Source: Methanobacteriota archaeon (GTDB taxonomy: Archaea > Methanobacteriota > Methanobacteria > Methanobacteriales > Methanobacteriaceae). From it: 12,303 bases of DNA. The notes below the pieces were generated by a model. It was not told the DNA's origin. It made no database searches and saw only the letters and a list, made by a program, of their open reading frames with translations. Positions within the stretch are counted from its first letter, which is position 1; every line of letters starts with the position of its first letter. The stretch is taken from the NCBI GenBank assembly GCA_023436175.1, contig JAEZKE010000114.1, positions 1 to 12,303 on the forward strand, in the 5' to 3' direction. Below are positions 7,583 through 12,303 of the stretch, in pieces. Position numbers and translations under genes: made by a program.

Positions 7583-7697
7583 TTATACAATTTACAATGT
7601 TTTTGCTTTTTCTAAGCGAAAATAGGGAATTATTCCATATAATTCACGTATTTTTGCTTTTTCTAAGCGAAAAGAATTATGTTATATAATTTACAAC
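7583..7697. repeat. Tandem repeat: two identical 23-base copies within a ~51-base unit, partial third
   Basis: Bases 7600-7622 and 7651-7673 are identical over 23 positions (begin TTTTTGCTTTTT, end AAGCGAAAA). Each can form a 9-bp hairpin, TTTTTGCTT against AAGCGAAAA, with one G-T wobble on the + strand and a TTTCT loop. Each is preceded by a related element: ATACAATTTACAATG (7585-7599) and ATATAATTCACGTA (7637-7650). A third copy of that element, ATATAATTTACAAC (7684-7697), runs into the 3' end of the nitroreductase gene. The array fills most of the spacer between nitroreductase and EFR1 and could hold regulator sites, terminator hairpins or the remnant of a small element. Confidence 0.8.
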
Positions 7698-8228
7698 TTC
7701 TATTTTTCTTTCAGGGGCTATATTATTGGAAGAGTCTTTATAACCCAAGCAGACTGCATAATAGGGTTCATAATTTTCAGGCAGGTTAAATTTTGCAACA
7801 TTTTCTGGATTTTCAAAGAAAAATTTAACAAGACCAACCCAGCAAGACCCAATATCAAGGCTTTCTGCAGCAATCAACATATTTTGAATGGCTGCGCAGC
7901 AATCAACAAGTGGAGATACCGCATCTTTTTTTCCAGAAACCACTATGACAGTCGGAGCATTGTAAAAAAGGTGTAAATTCTCGGCTCTCCCCATACTAGC
8001 CATCCAATTAACTGGTGATTCTGCCATTGCATCTTTAGATTTTACACTCATTTCATCGATTAATTCTTTATTTTGTATAACTGTAAAATGCCAGGGCTGA
8101 TCATTATGCCCGGTTGGAGCATATATGGCCGCTTCAAGTATCATGTCAAGTTCTTCATTCTTAATCTGTTCGCTGCGATATTTTCTAATACTCCTTCTAC
8201 TTTTTATTGTTTCTAAAACTTCGTTCAT
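7677..8228 (-). CDS. Nitroreductase-family FMN oxidoreductase
   Basis: This 183-residue nitroreductase should bind FMN as a cytoplasmic dimer and reduce nitro-aromatic or other electrophilic substrates with NAD(P)H or a ferredoxin-type donor. Family marks are RRSIRKY at residues 11-17 (FMN phosphate), APTGHNDQPWHF (~37-48) and the helix CCAAIQNMLIAAESLDIGSCWVG (written in parts: CCAAIQNMLIAAE then SLDIGSCWVG, ~109-131). An in-frame TTG at 8243 is rejected because GGTGGTGAT (opposite 8232-8240), a near-perfect archaeal ribosome-binding site, lies between it and ATG 8228. Its stop is within the tandem repeat region. A 136-base spacer separates it from the upstream flavin reductase, so it probably has its own promoter. 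Confidence 0.9.
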   Translation of the reverse strand: MNEVLETIKSRRSIRKYRSEQIKNEELDMILEAAIYAPTGHNDQPWHFTVIQNKELIDEMSVKSKDAMAESPVNWMASMGRAENLHLFYNAPTVIVVSGKKDAVSPLVDCCAAIQNMLIAAESLDIGSCWVGLVKFFFENPENVAKFNLPENYEPYYAVCLGYKDSSNNIAPERKIEVVNYIT

Positions 8229-8278
8229 CTTATCACCACCCAACCTTAGTTAATGTACTTTAATCTGCATTTTATCCC

Positions 8279-8306
8279 ATATAAAGCCATATTATTTTAA
8301 AATAAT
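8279..8306 (-). promoter_or_regulatory. Putative nitroreductase promoter with adjoining 16-bp palindrome
   Basis: TTTATATG (opposite 8279-8286) is a TATA-like box about 51 bases before the nitroreductase ATG, giving a predicted transcript start near 8256 and a short leader that holds the ribosome-binding site. Just upstream, 8291-8306 (ATTATTTTAAAATAAT) is a perfect 16-bp palindrome placed where a regulator could affect TFB/TBP binding. It is A/T only, so it may be fortuitous. Confidence 0.4.
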
Positions 8307-8364
8307 AATTATTAAAAGCAATTATCCCATTTAAATGTTTTAAAGCCTATTAGTTTATGGCTCT

Positions 8365-8787
8365 TTAAATTTCCATCCACTTCGCATCCAGAACTTCACC
8401 TGTAAAACTGGTGCATAATCCTCTTTCAGTTGTATTAACTAATTTACATTCTAAAGCAAGCGGAAATTCTTTGATGTATGGGGCATCTACAAGTTCGCTT
8501 TTAACAGGAGTTAACCCAGTTGTGGTGAATCTATCATCATTTTTTTCACATCCCTTTATTAAATCGCTTGCTTCTTTAATATAAGTTTGAGATGGGATGT
8601 TTACAGTAAAAGCTTCCTTATCTAAAATGTTTTTATGTGTACTGGTAGTTTCTTTTATGGAAATCGAAATATGTTGAGGATCAGAACATGACATTTCCCC
8701 TAATACAGCATTCATGGCATTTGGCTTACCTTTTTTATCATAGGTCCCAATTACAAAAATTGGAGTTGCGTATCTACTTTTTTTCAT
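8365..8787 (-). CDS. Flavin reductase-like FMN-binding split-barrel protein, C-terminally shortened
   Basis: This 140-residue protein matches the N-terminal three quarters of flavoredoxin/flavin reductase-like proteins: TPIFVIGTYDKKGKPNAMNA at ~8-27, a SISIKETTSTHKNI flavin-contact segment, FTVNIPS, TTGLTPVKSELVDAPYIKEF and LECKL. Homologues of this family, as I recall them, are near 185-190 residues and continue well past the GEVLDAK segment, where this one stops (DAKWMEI, then TAA). In the next frame the same bases read VDG after DAK, which is closer to the expected continuation, so one lost base at about 8383-8386 is possible. Only a few matching residues follow, however. It may be a decaying gene or a genuine short form. 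ATG 8787 follows GGTGAT (opposite 8791-8796). Confidence 0.75.
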   Translation of the reverse strand: MKKSRYATPIFVIGTYDKKGKPNAMNAVLGEMSCSDPQHISISIKETTSTHKNILDKEAFTVNIPSQTYIKEASDLIKGCEKNDDRFTTTGLTPVKSELVDAPYIKEFPLALECKLVNTTERGLCTSFTGEVLDAKWMEI

Positions 8788-8819
8788 GTTATCACCAATG
8801 TCATTAAAATTTAAAAGTA

Positions 8820-8904
8820 ATCCACAAAAATTAGATTTTTGAGGATTCTGAGTCTATCACAATCTTAGATTGTGATGCACCAAACACAGAGTGTTTGAGT
8901 GTGC
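8820..8904. repeat. Hairpin array 1: three consecutive triloop stem-loops
   Basis: Three stem-loops lie nearly end to end. Hairpin 1 (8820-8846) has outer ATCC/GGAT, an A-A mismatch, inner CAAAAAT/ATTTTTG and loop TAG. Hairpin 2 (8856-8876) has a perfect 9-bp stem, ATCACAATC/GATTGTGAT, and loop TTA. Hairpin 3 (8877-8904) has outer GCAC/GTGC, a right-arm AGT bulge, inner CAAACAC/GTGTTTG and loop AGA. Only 9 bases separate hairpins 1 and 2, and none separate 2 and 3. Stem sequences are unrelated, yet the design matches the array at 10087-10240. The array lies between the Cys-rich small ORF and the flavin reductase, both on the - strand. It could be a structured RNA, a mobile palindromic element or both. 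Confidence 0.8.
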
Positions 8905-8951
8905 AGGATAATAATTGAGCAGCATTCTGAATGGTTTACCTCCCTTTTTCA

Positions 8952-9044
8952 TTATTCTGCATCAATCATTTCGCCATATTCTATTTCCAGCTGGCATCCT
9001 TTAGGACCGCAGCACCAGTGTGGTAGATCAAATTCCACCAGCAT
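8952..9044 (-). CDS. Small 30-residue Cys-rich protein of unknown function
   Basis: I do not recognise this gene. ATG 9044 is preceded by AAAAGGAGGTGA (opposite 9049-9060), an almost perfect match to the archaeal 16S rRNA tail with 4-base spacing, the strongest ribosome-binding site in the window. The product starts MLVEFDLPHW, continues CCGPKGC (residues 11-17, three cysteines) and ends in the acidic GEMIDAE. Three closely spaced thiols plus His9 suggest metal or cluster binding or a redox role; that is inference. It is divergent from the PadR-like gene, which also has paired cysteines, and both share a repeat-rich promoter region. A TATA-like box opposite 9090-9097 fits a transcript start near 9068. 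It may be co-transcribed with the flavin reductase across hairpin array 1. Confidence 0.65.
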   Translation of the reverse strand: MLVEFDLPHWCCGPKGCQLEIEYGEMIDAE

Positions 9045-9070
9045 ATTTTCACCTCCTTTTGACTTATAGT

Positions 9071-9128
9071 ATTGGTTATCCGACACCATTATTATAGTTA
9101 TCGGTTATCCAATATTGAGTATACGATA
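9071..9128. promoter_or_regulatory. Divergent control region with three putative operators
   Basis: ATTGGTTATCCGACA (9071-9085) and ATCGGTTATCCAATA (9100-9114) share GGTTATCC, and each is a partial palindrome around TTAT (TTGG..CCGA, TCGG..CCAA). A weaker third copy, ATTGAGTATACGATA (9114-9128), matches the first at 11 of 15 positions. Copy 1 lies between the TATA-like box (opposite 9090-9097) and the start of the small Cys-rich ORF, copy 2 just upstream of that box, and copy 3 upstream of the PadR gene's TATA-like TTATTTAA (9140-9147). This arrangement suggests autoregulation and control of the small gene by the adjacent regulator. Confidence 0.6.
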
Positions 9129-9168
9129 CATAGAAAAAATTATTTAATTGGACGCCAAATATACCAGC

Positions 9169-9465
9169 ATGAAATGCTGTGAAATGAAAGGCTATTTAAC
9201 ATACCTGATACTATGGATTATAGGTAAAAATAGCATGAACGGGGCTGAAATTGGCAGAGAATTGGAGAAAAGGAGAGGTACAAAACCAAGCCCTGGTACA
9301 ATCTATCCTGCACTTAAAGAATTGAAAAAAAAAGGCCTGATTAAGGTCGATGAAAATAAAAATTATTCTTTAACTCCTGAGGGTAAGAAAGAATTAAAAT
9401 CATCATGCAAGTTTTTCTGCAATATATTTTACGACATGAATGAAATGTCTGATTTTTGCGAATAA
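9169..9465 (+). CDS. PadR-like winged-helix transcriptional regulator
   Basis: From ATG 9169 this is a 98-residue protein with one PadR winged helix: MKGYLTYLILWII, then SMNGAEIGRELEKRRG, TKPSPGTIYPALKELKKKGLI (recognition-helix region, split here) and the wing KNYSLTPEGKKEL. It lacks the C-terminal dimerisation half of longer PadR proteins. Cysteines sit as CC at residues 3-4 and again near the C terminus (SSCKFFC and the penultimate residue), suggesting a metal or redox sensor. Start choice: a TTG at 9148 gives 7 more residues, but TTATTTAA at 9140-9147 is a TATA-like box whose predicted transcript start falls about at 9169, implying a leaderless ATG. No ribosome-binding site precedes either. 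It probably controls itself and the divergent small gene. Confidence 0.8.
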   Translation: MKCCEMKGYLTYLILWIIGKNSMNGAEIGRELEKRRGTKPSPGTIYPALKELKKKGLIKVDENKNYSLTPEGKKELKSSCKFFCNIFYDMNEMSDFCE

Positions 9466-9493
9466 ATACAATAAAAAAAAGTTATTTTATATT

Positions 9494-9646
9494 TTAAGAA
9501 ATATGTATATTTAACTCTTTTAAAAGCCTGTCCCTTTCCTTTTTAAGTTCTTCTACTAATTTCTCATCACAATTTTCTTTTTTCTCTAAATATGCAAGTG
9601 TCATGGTTACAGCTTCAAGATAAGCTTCATTTGGATTTACAGACAT
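9494..9646 (-). CDS. Small 50-residue helical protein of unknown function
   Basis: I do not recognise this gene. ATG 9646 follows GAGGAG (opposite 9654-9659) with 7-base spacing. A TATA-like TATATAAT (opposite 9683-9690) lies where a short leader would result. An overlapping upstream ATG (opposite 9649-9651) stops after three more codons and is not used. The product begins MSVNPNEAYLEAVTMTLAYLE and is highly charged and helical through EKLVEELKKERDRLLKEL (~28-45), probably one or two amphipathic helices able to pair. It has one cysteine. It is convergent with the PadR-like gene, whose T-rich 3' end (9482-9495) touches its stop. The signals and unbroken composition make it a likely real gene despite its size. 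Confidence 0.6.
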   Translation of the reverse strand: MSVNPNEAYLEAVTMTLAYLEKKENCDEKLVEELKKERDRLLKELNIHIS

Positions 9647-9794
9647 GTCATAACTCCTCTTAAGATTTAATTTAAGAATGAAATTATATAGTTAATTGAG
9701 TTATTTAAAAATTACTGAATAAATAAACAAACCAAGAATAAAACTACAATTAAAGAATTTACTCATTTTAAATTTATATTTAAAATTATAAACA
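9647..9794. other. AT-rich spacer upstream of the 50-residue ORF
   Basis: Apart from the small ORF's ribosome-binding site (opposite 9654-9659) and the TATA-like box (opposite 9683-9690), this 148-base stretch is low-complexity A/T sequence. I see no gene, repeat or convincing hairpin in it. It also contains the 3' flank of the broken SRPBCC gene. Confidence 0.5.
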
Positions 9795-10395
9795 TTAATC
9801 TGTTTGATTGTTATATCTATTCTCTGCTTCCTTTTTTAAAGTCACATTCATCATTTCAAAACCAGATTCTGTATCTTTTAGTAATCCCGGGAAAAATGGA
9901 ACAAATAAGCCATTAAATCTTTCTTTTTGTATAAATAACACTTTATTTTCGCTTATTTCATTAATAATCAAACTATGCTCGCCATCGAACAGTTTTGGGA
10001 TCCATAAATTTCCTAACCAGCTTAATTCCCTTTCTGGATTATAAATTAATAGTTTAGGCTTGATTTTCATCCCATTTGAATTTGGTGGCATGCAAAAACC
10101 AACGGTTTTTGCTGCCCAGAAAATCAAAGCATTCGAAAATTGTAGATTTTCGATGCCCTCGAACATTTCATGTTCGGGGCCGGGAAATTACATTTCCTAC
10201 GGCGTCAAAATTCGAAGAATTTTGACAGATTTTCAACGGCTTTATAAAAGCTTCGATCTGTGCCCCTTCCTGCAGTTTTCCAGATATTTTCCGGATAAAT
10301 GGGTTCCATCTCGAGAAATCATCAAAATTTGTGATAATATTCCAGACAACACTTGCAGAAGCATTTATTTCAATCTCTGTGTAAATCTCTTTCAT
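9795..10395 (-). pseudogene. SRPBCC (START/Bet v 1-like) domain gene interrupted by a hairpin-array insertion
   Basis: The 5' part (from ATG 10395) encodes a typical SRPBCC N terminus, with SASVVWNIITNFDDFSRWNPF and GAQIEAFIKP ending near residue 53. The 3' part resumes with PNSNGMKIKPKLL, followed by YNPERELSWLG, FDGEHS, FIQKERFNGLFVPF and GFEMMNVTLKKEAE to the TAA at 9795. Between them lie 151 extra bases, not a multiple of three. The first frame therefore runs through the insert and stops at 10168-10170. Removing 10087-10237 joins AAG-CC to A-CCA-AAT, giving IKPPNSNGM and one uninterrupted 149-residue protein, the usual family length. Such proteins bind hydrophobic ligands; the substrate is unknown. 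Both halves look otherwise intact, so the insertion is probably recent. No strong ribosome-binding site is seen. Confidence 0.85.
10087..10240. mobile_element. Hairpin array 2: five triloop stem-loops inserted in the SRPBCC gene
   Basis: Five stem-loops occupy almost the whole insert. A (10087-10116): outer GGCA/TGCC, bulged T10091, inner GCAAAAACC/GGTTTTTGC, loop AAC. B (10129-10156): outer GCAT/ATGC, bulged T10133, inner CGAAAATT/GATTTTCG ending in a T-G pair, loop GTA. C (about 10155-10180): outer GCCC/GGGC, bulged T10159, inner CGAACAT/ATGTTCG, loop TTC. D (10179-10203): outer GCCG/CGGC, right-arm TA bulge, inner GGAAAT/ATTTCC, loop TAC. E (10204-10226): perfect 10-bp GTCAAAATTC/GAATTTTGAC, loop GAA. 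GAAAATC (10119-10125) pairs with GATTTTC (10228-10234), enclosing B-E in a multibranch structure. By hand about 80% of bases pair. GGC at 10087-10089 and 10238-10240 may be a 3-bp target duplication. No ORF inside is plausible, so any mobility would depend on a protein supplied elsewhere. Confidence 0.8.
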
Positions 10396-10463
10396 AATAT
10401 ATAATATAACTCTTGTTAATCAAATAATTTGCGAGGAATAAAAAAGAATTTAAATTTAATTTT

Positions 10464-11225
10464 CTAATTCTTGGGTTCCATATCCCTCATCATGAAAAAT
10501 GCAAGTTTTATGACAACTGGTGCAAATATTTTCTTTAAAGGACTTATTTTAGTATTATAAAAATATTCGCCCTTATCTTTATAAAATTCAAGATCTGCTG
10601 GGAGGTATCCTAATTTAGAAGTTTCCTTTAAGAACCTGAAATGCATATACTGCATGAAATTTGGTGAGGGTCTTCCCTTTTGAAGTTTCTGGTAAAACTC
10701 TTCAGCTGCTTTACTTATGTTTTTCTCATTCTTTTCCTGGAGAGCATCAGACTGAGGCCATGGCGGTGTTATCACACTAAGCTCAACAGGAGTTCCAAAT
10801 CCCCATATTTGAAGCTTTTTAAGATAATCAAGTGTATCCTTTAGCCCTCCGCCAGCACTGGTAGCTAAAACCATGGCTTTTTGATCAAAAAAGCGTGGCC
10901 TGTGGAAAACAAATGAAAACCGGTCAATAAAATTCTTCATAAGCCCGCTTACATTCTCACAGTATACAGGGGACGCAAATATTATGCCATCTGCATCAAA
11001 CATTTTATTTTCAATCTCTGCCCGACTATCTTTTATAGGACATAATTCCTCACCCTTCCTAACACAGTTAAAACATCCACTACACATATTCAAATCTGCC
11101 TCTTTTAAAAACAAATATTCAAATTCAACGTTACCTAACTGTTTCATTCTTTCTTCAACTTCTTGAGTGACTTTATAAGTATTCCCTTTCTTCTTAGGAC
11201 TTCCCATTATTGCCAGGACCTTCAT
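10464..11225 (-). CDS. Iron-sulfur flavoprotein-like NADPH-dependent FMN reductase
   Basis: This 253-residue protein has a flavodoxin-like N-terminal domain. The FMN phosphate loop is GSPKKKGNTY (~8-17), and ASPVYCENVSGLMKNFIDRF (~84-103) is the second flavin region. Cysteines C48-x2-C51-x2-C54-x7-C62 (CSGCFNCVRKGEELC) fit the compact motif that binds [4Fe-4S] in archaeal iron-sulfur flavoproteins. The C-terminal ~90 residues are an extension with a hydrophobic helix (FAPVVIKLAFFMM) that could touch a membrane or partner. ATG 11225 is chosen over ATG 11240: GGAAGGCGG lies just upstream of the former, and the family begins MKVLAIMGSP. It follows the GMC oxidoreductase by 44 bases, so the two may be one unit in which it accepts or donates electrons. 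Confidence 0.85.
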   Translation of the reverse strand: MKVLAIMGSPKKKGNTYKVTQEVEERMKQLGNVEFEYLFLKEADLNMCSGCFNCVRKGEELCPIKDSRAEIENKMFDADGIIFASPVYCENVSGLMKNFIDRFSFVFHRPRFFDQKAMVLATSAGGGLKDTLDYLKKLQIWGFGTPVELSVITPPWPQSDALQEKNEKNISKAAEEFYQKLQKGRPSPNFMQYMHFRFLKETSKLGYLPADLEFYKDKGEYFYNTKISPLKKIFAPVVIKLAFFMMRDMEPKN

Positions 11226-11269
11226 TAAACCGCCTTCCATTTTCTATTACTATCAATTTATTTTAAAAT

Positions 11270-12303
11270 TTATTTCTCATATTTTTCAGATATTTTTCCT
11301 GCCACCTTAAGTGCCATAGCTGAAGCAAGTAATATAGTAGGTAAACCCTGCGAACGAGGTGCTAATGATAAATCAGCTGCCCACAAACCTTCTGGAAGCC
11401 ATGAAGGTTTCATAGAATCTACATCGTCTCTAGTAAGAGGGACTGTACCTCCTAAATGCCCCCCATTGTGCACACCTTTAACATAAGGGCCTGAGACACC
11501 AGCAGATTCCATAATTTTTTTAGCCTCTCCAACTGCCTCATCAAGGCGGAGATGATCCTCTTTTTTTATGGTTTTCTGCACTTTTCCATCTGCAAAAACT
11601 GCCCCTTCTTCTATATCTGCAAGTTTTACCATAATACCAACTCTATCATCTATAGAAACATTTCGCCATGGTTTATGGAACCAATGGGACAGAATATCTA
11701 AATAAGGGGAGAGAATATAATCTTCATGCTTTGTATACCATGTCATAGGCGGCTCTTTAATTTGATTTGCATCTTTAAGGACACCGCCCAATGTAATGAC
11801 AATGTCAACCCATAAATTGTCTTTAGCAGGTAATCCCGAAGCTTTTAATATTTGTGCGGTTCCAACTCCACCTGCAGCTAAAACTACAACATCTGCCCGA
11901 ATAATTTTTGATCCTACAATAACTCCTTTTGCCTGACCATTTTCTATTATAACTTTTTCAACTGGGGAAGAAGTGTATAATTTAGCGCCAGAACTAATTG
12001 CATCATCTAAAAACCTTCGAGAGTCCCACCGCGCGTCGGTAGTACACCCAAGCTCACATAATCCACATGATACGCACTTAACTGAATCAACAGCTTTAGG
12101 AGTTGCCTTTGGTTCCAATCCAATCTTTTCAGCGGCTTCAAACATCTTTTCTGTTATCGGCTGCCATCTTTCTCTGGGAAATTCAGTTACTCCAATATCT
12201 TTTTCAATTTTCTCAAATTCTGGAGTAAGATCCAGACCTATCTCTTCTAAACCATACTCTGCACGTACCATGTTACCACACGAAAGTACAGTAGAGCCGC
12301 CAG
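11270..12303 (-). CDS. GMC-type FAD-dependent oxidoreductase with cysteine motif (N terminus outside window)
   Basis: The frame is open to the window edge. The residues before Met 12271 read GGSTVLSCGNMVR, a GMC flavin-contact segment, so that Met is internal and the FAD Rossmann loop lies outside. About 344 residues are visible. Features in order: CVSCGLCELGCTTDARW (~83-99 of the visible part), a four-Cys group that in such proteins may hold an iron-sulfur cluster or structural thiols; VVLAAGGVGTAQILKASGL, the FAD-domain return strand; and the C-terminal HNGGHLGGTVPL with WAADLSLAPRSQGLPT. In classical GMC oxidases an Asn (NPT) occupies the place of Leu in GLPT, so chemistry may differ. It probably oxidises an alcohol or reduces a carbonyl compound; the substrate is unknown. 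Confidence 0.88.
   Translation of the reverse strand, partial: GGSTVLSCGNMVRAEYGLEEIGLDLTPEFEKIEKDIGVTEFPRERWQPITEKMFEAAEKIGLEPKATPKAVDSVKCVSCGLCELGCTTDARWDSRRFLDDAISSGAKLYTSSPVEKVIIENGQAKGVIVGSKIIRADVVVLAAGGVGTAQILKASGLPAKDNLWVDIVITLGGVLKDANQIKEPPMTWYTKHEDYILSPYLDILSHWFHKPWRNVSIDDRVGIMVKLADIEEGAVFADGKVQKTIKKEDHLRLDEAVGEAKKIMESAGVSGPYVKGVHNGGHLGGTVPLTRDDVDSMKPSWLPEGLWAADLSLAPRSQGLPTILLASAMALKVAGKISEKYEK

Noticed and set aside
7600..7673. Minimal CRISPR array: two identical 23-base repeats with a 28-base spacer
   Set aside because: There are only two copies, the spacer is itself partly related to sequence before the first repeat, and no cas gene is seen nearby. A tandem regulatory repeat fits better.
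8903..8960. Longer-range pairing GCAGGATAAT (8903-8912) with ATTATTCTGC (8951-8960)
   Set aside because: It has ten pairs with one wobble but a 38-base loop, overlaps both hairpin 3 and the small ORF end, and is weaker than the local hairpins. I do not include it in array 1.
9795..10166. The SRPBCC 3' half as a separate gene starting at ATG 10166
   Set aside because: The first ~27 codons are translated from hairpin arms and loops; homology starts only at PNSNGM. It is the 3' half of one broken gene.
10086..10240. Archaeal bulge-helix-bulge intron in the SRPBCC gene
   Set aside because: I could not find the 3-base bulge, 4-bp helix, 3-base bulge motif at the junctions. The closing helix has an uneven internal loop. 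RNA removal stays untested but is not supported by a known splice motif.
10060..10404. A + strand ORF of 114 codons opposite the SRPBCC gene
   Set aside because: It is antisense to the SRPBCC coding halves and runs through the hairpins, has no ribosome-binding site and resembles no family.
1..12303. tRNA, rRNA or standard insertion sequence
   Set aside because: I saw no tRNA cloverleaf, rRNA segment or transposase reading frame on either strand. No enzyme that could move the hairpin arrays is encoded in the window.

Overview
The window looks like an AT-rich (roughly one-third GC by eye) chromosome segment of a cytochrome-free methanogenic archaeon, most likely a member of the Methanobacteriales. 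The basis is a run of genes in the order of energy-converting hydrogenase B (ehbK-L-M-N-O-P), archaeal signals (GGTGAT/GGAGG Shine-Dalgarno sites, TATA-like boxes, no -35/-10 pairs) and methanogen-type flavoproteins. The species cannot be named from this sequence.

Region 1 (1-4866, + strand) is the distal half of an ehb operon: a polyferredoxin (5' end outside the window, 14 four-cysteine motifs visible), a two-cluster ferredoxin, the [NiFe] hydrogenase small and large subunits, a NuoH-like membrane subunit and the small EhbP protein. Ehb couples ion flow across the membrane to reduction of ferredoxin by H2 for anabolic CO2 fixation. The operon ends at a hairpin (4895-4920) shared with a convergent gene. 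Two of its spacers carry the same 18-base motif just after the stop codon.

Region 2 (4923-8787, - strand) is a set of flavin and iron-sulfur redox genes: EFR1-type flavodoxin/ferredoxin, Old Yellow Enzyme homologue, NAD(P)H-dependent FMN reductase (transcribed in that order), and upstream of them a nitroreductase and a shortened flavin reductase. An identical 23-base repeat occurs twice, within a larger ~51-base periodic unit, between the nitroreductase and EFR1.

Region 3 (8788-9794) is regulatory and small-gene rich. A PadR-like regulator (+) faces a divergent 30-codon Cys-rich ORF (-) with an excellent ribosome-binding site; three copies of a putative operator lie between them. A 50-codon ORF with a good ribosome-binding site lies beyond the regulator.

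Region 4 (9795-12303, - strand) holds an SRPBCC-domain gene broken by an insertion, an iron-sulfur flavoprotein-like gene and the 3' part of a GMC-type FAD oxidoreductase that runs off the window.

The most unusual feature is a pair of stem-loop arrays (8820-8904 and 10087-10240). Eight consecutive hairpins of unrelated sequence share one design: usually a 4-bp outer stem, a small bulge or mismatch (a single T in three), a 6-10 bp inner stem and a 3-base loop. The second array sits inside the SRPBCC gene; removing exactly 151 bases restores an uninterrupted 149-residue protein, and GGC flanks the insert on both sides. This looks like an undescribed hairpin-array insertion element.
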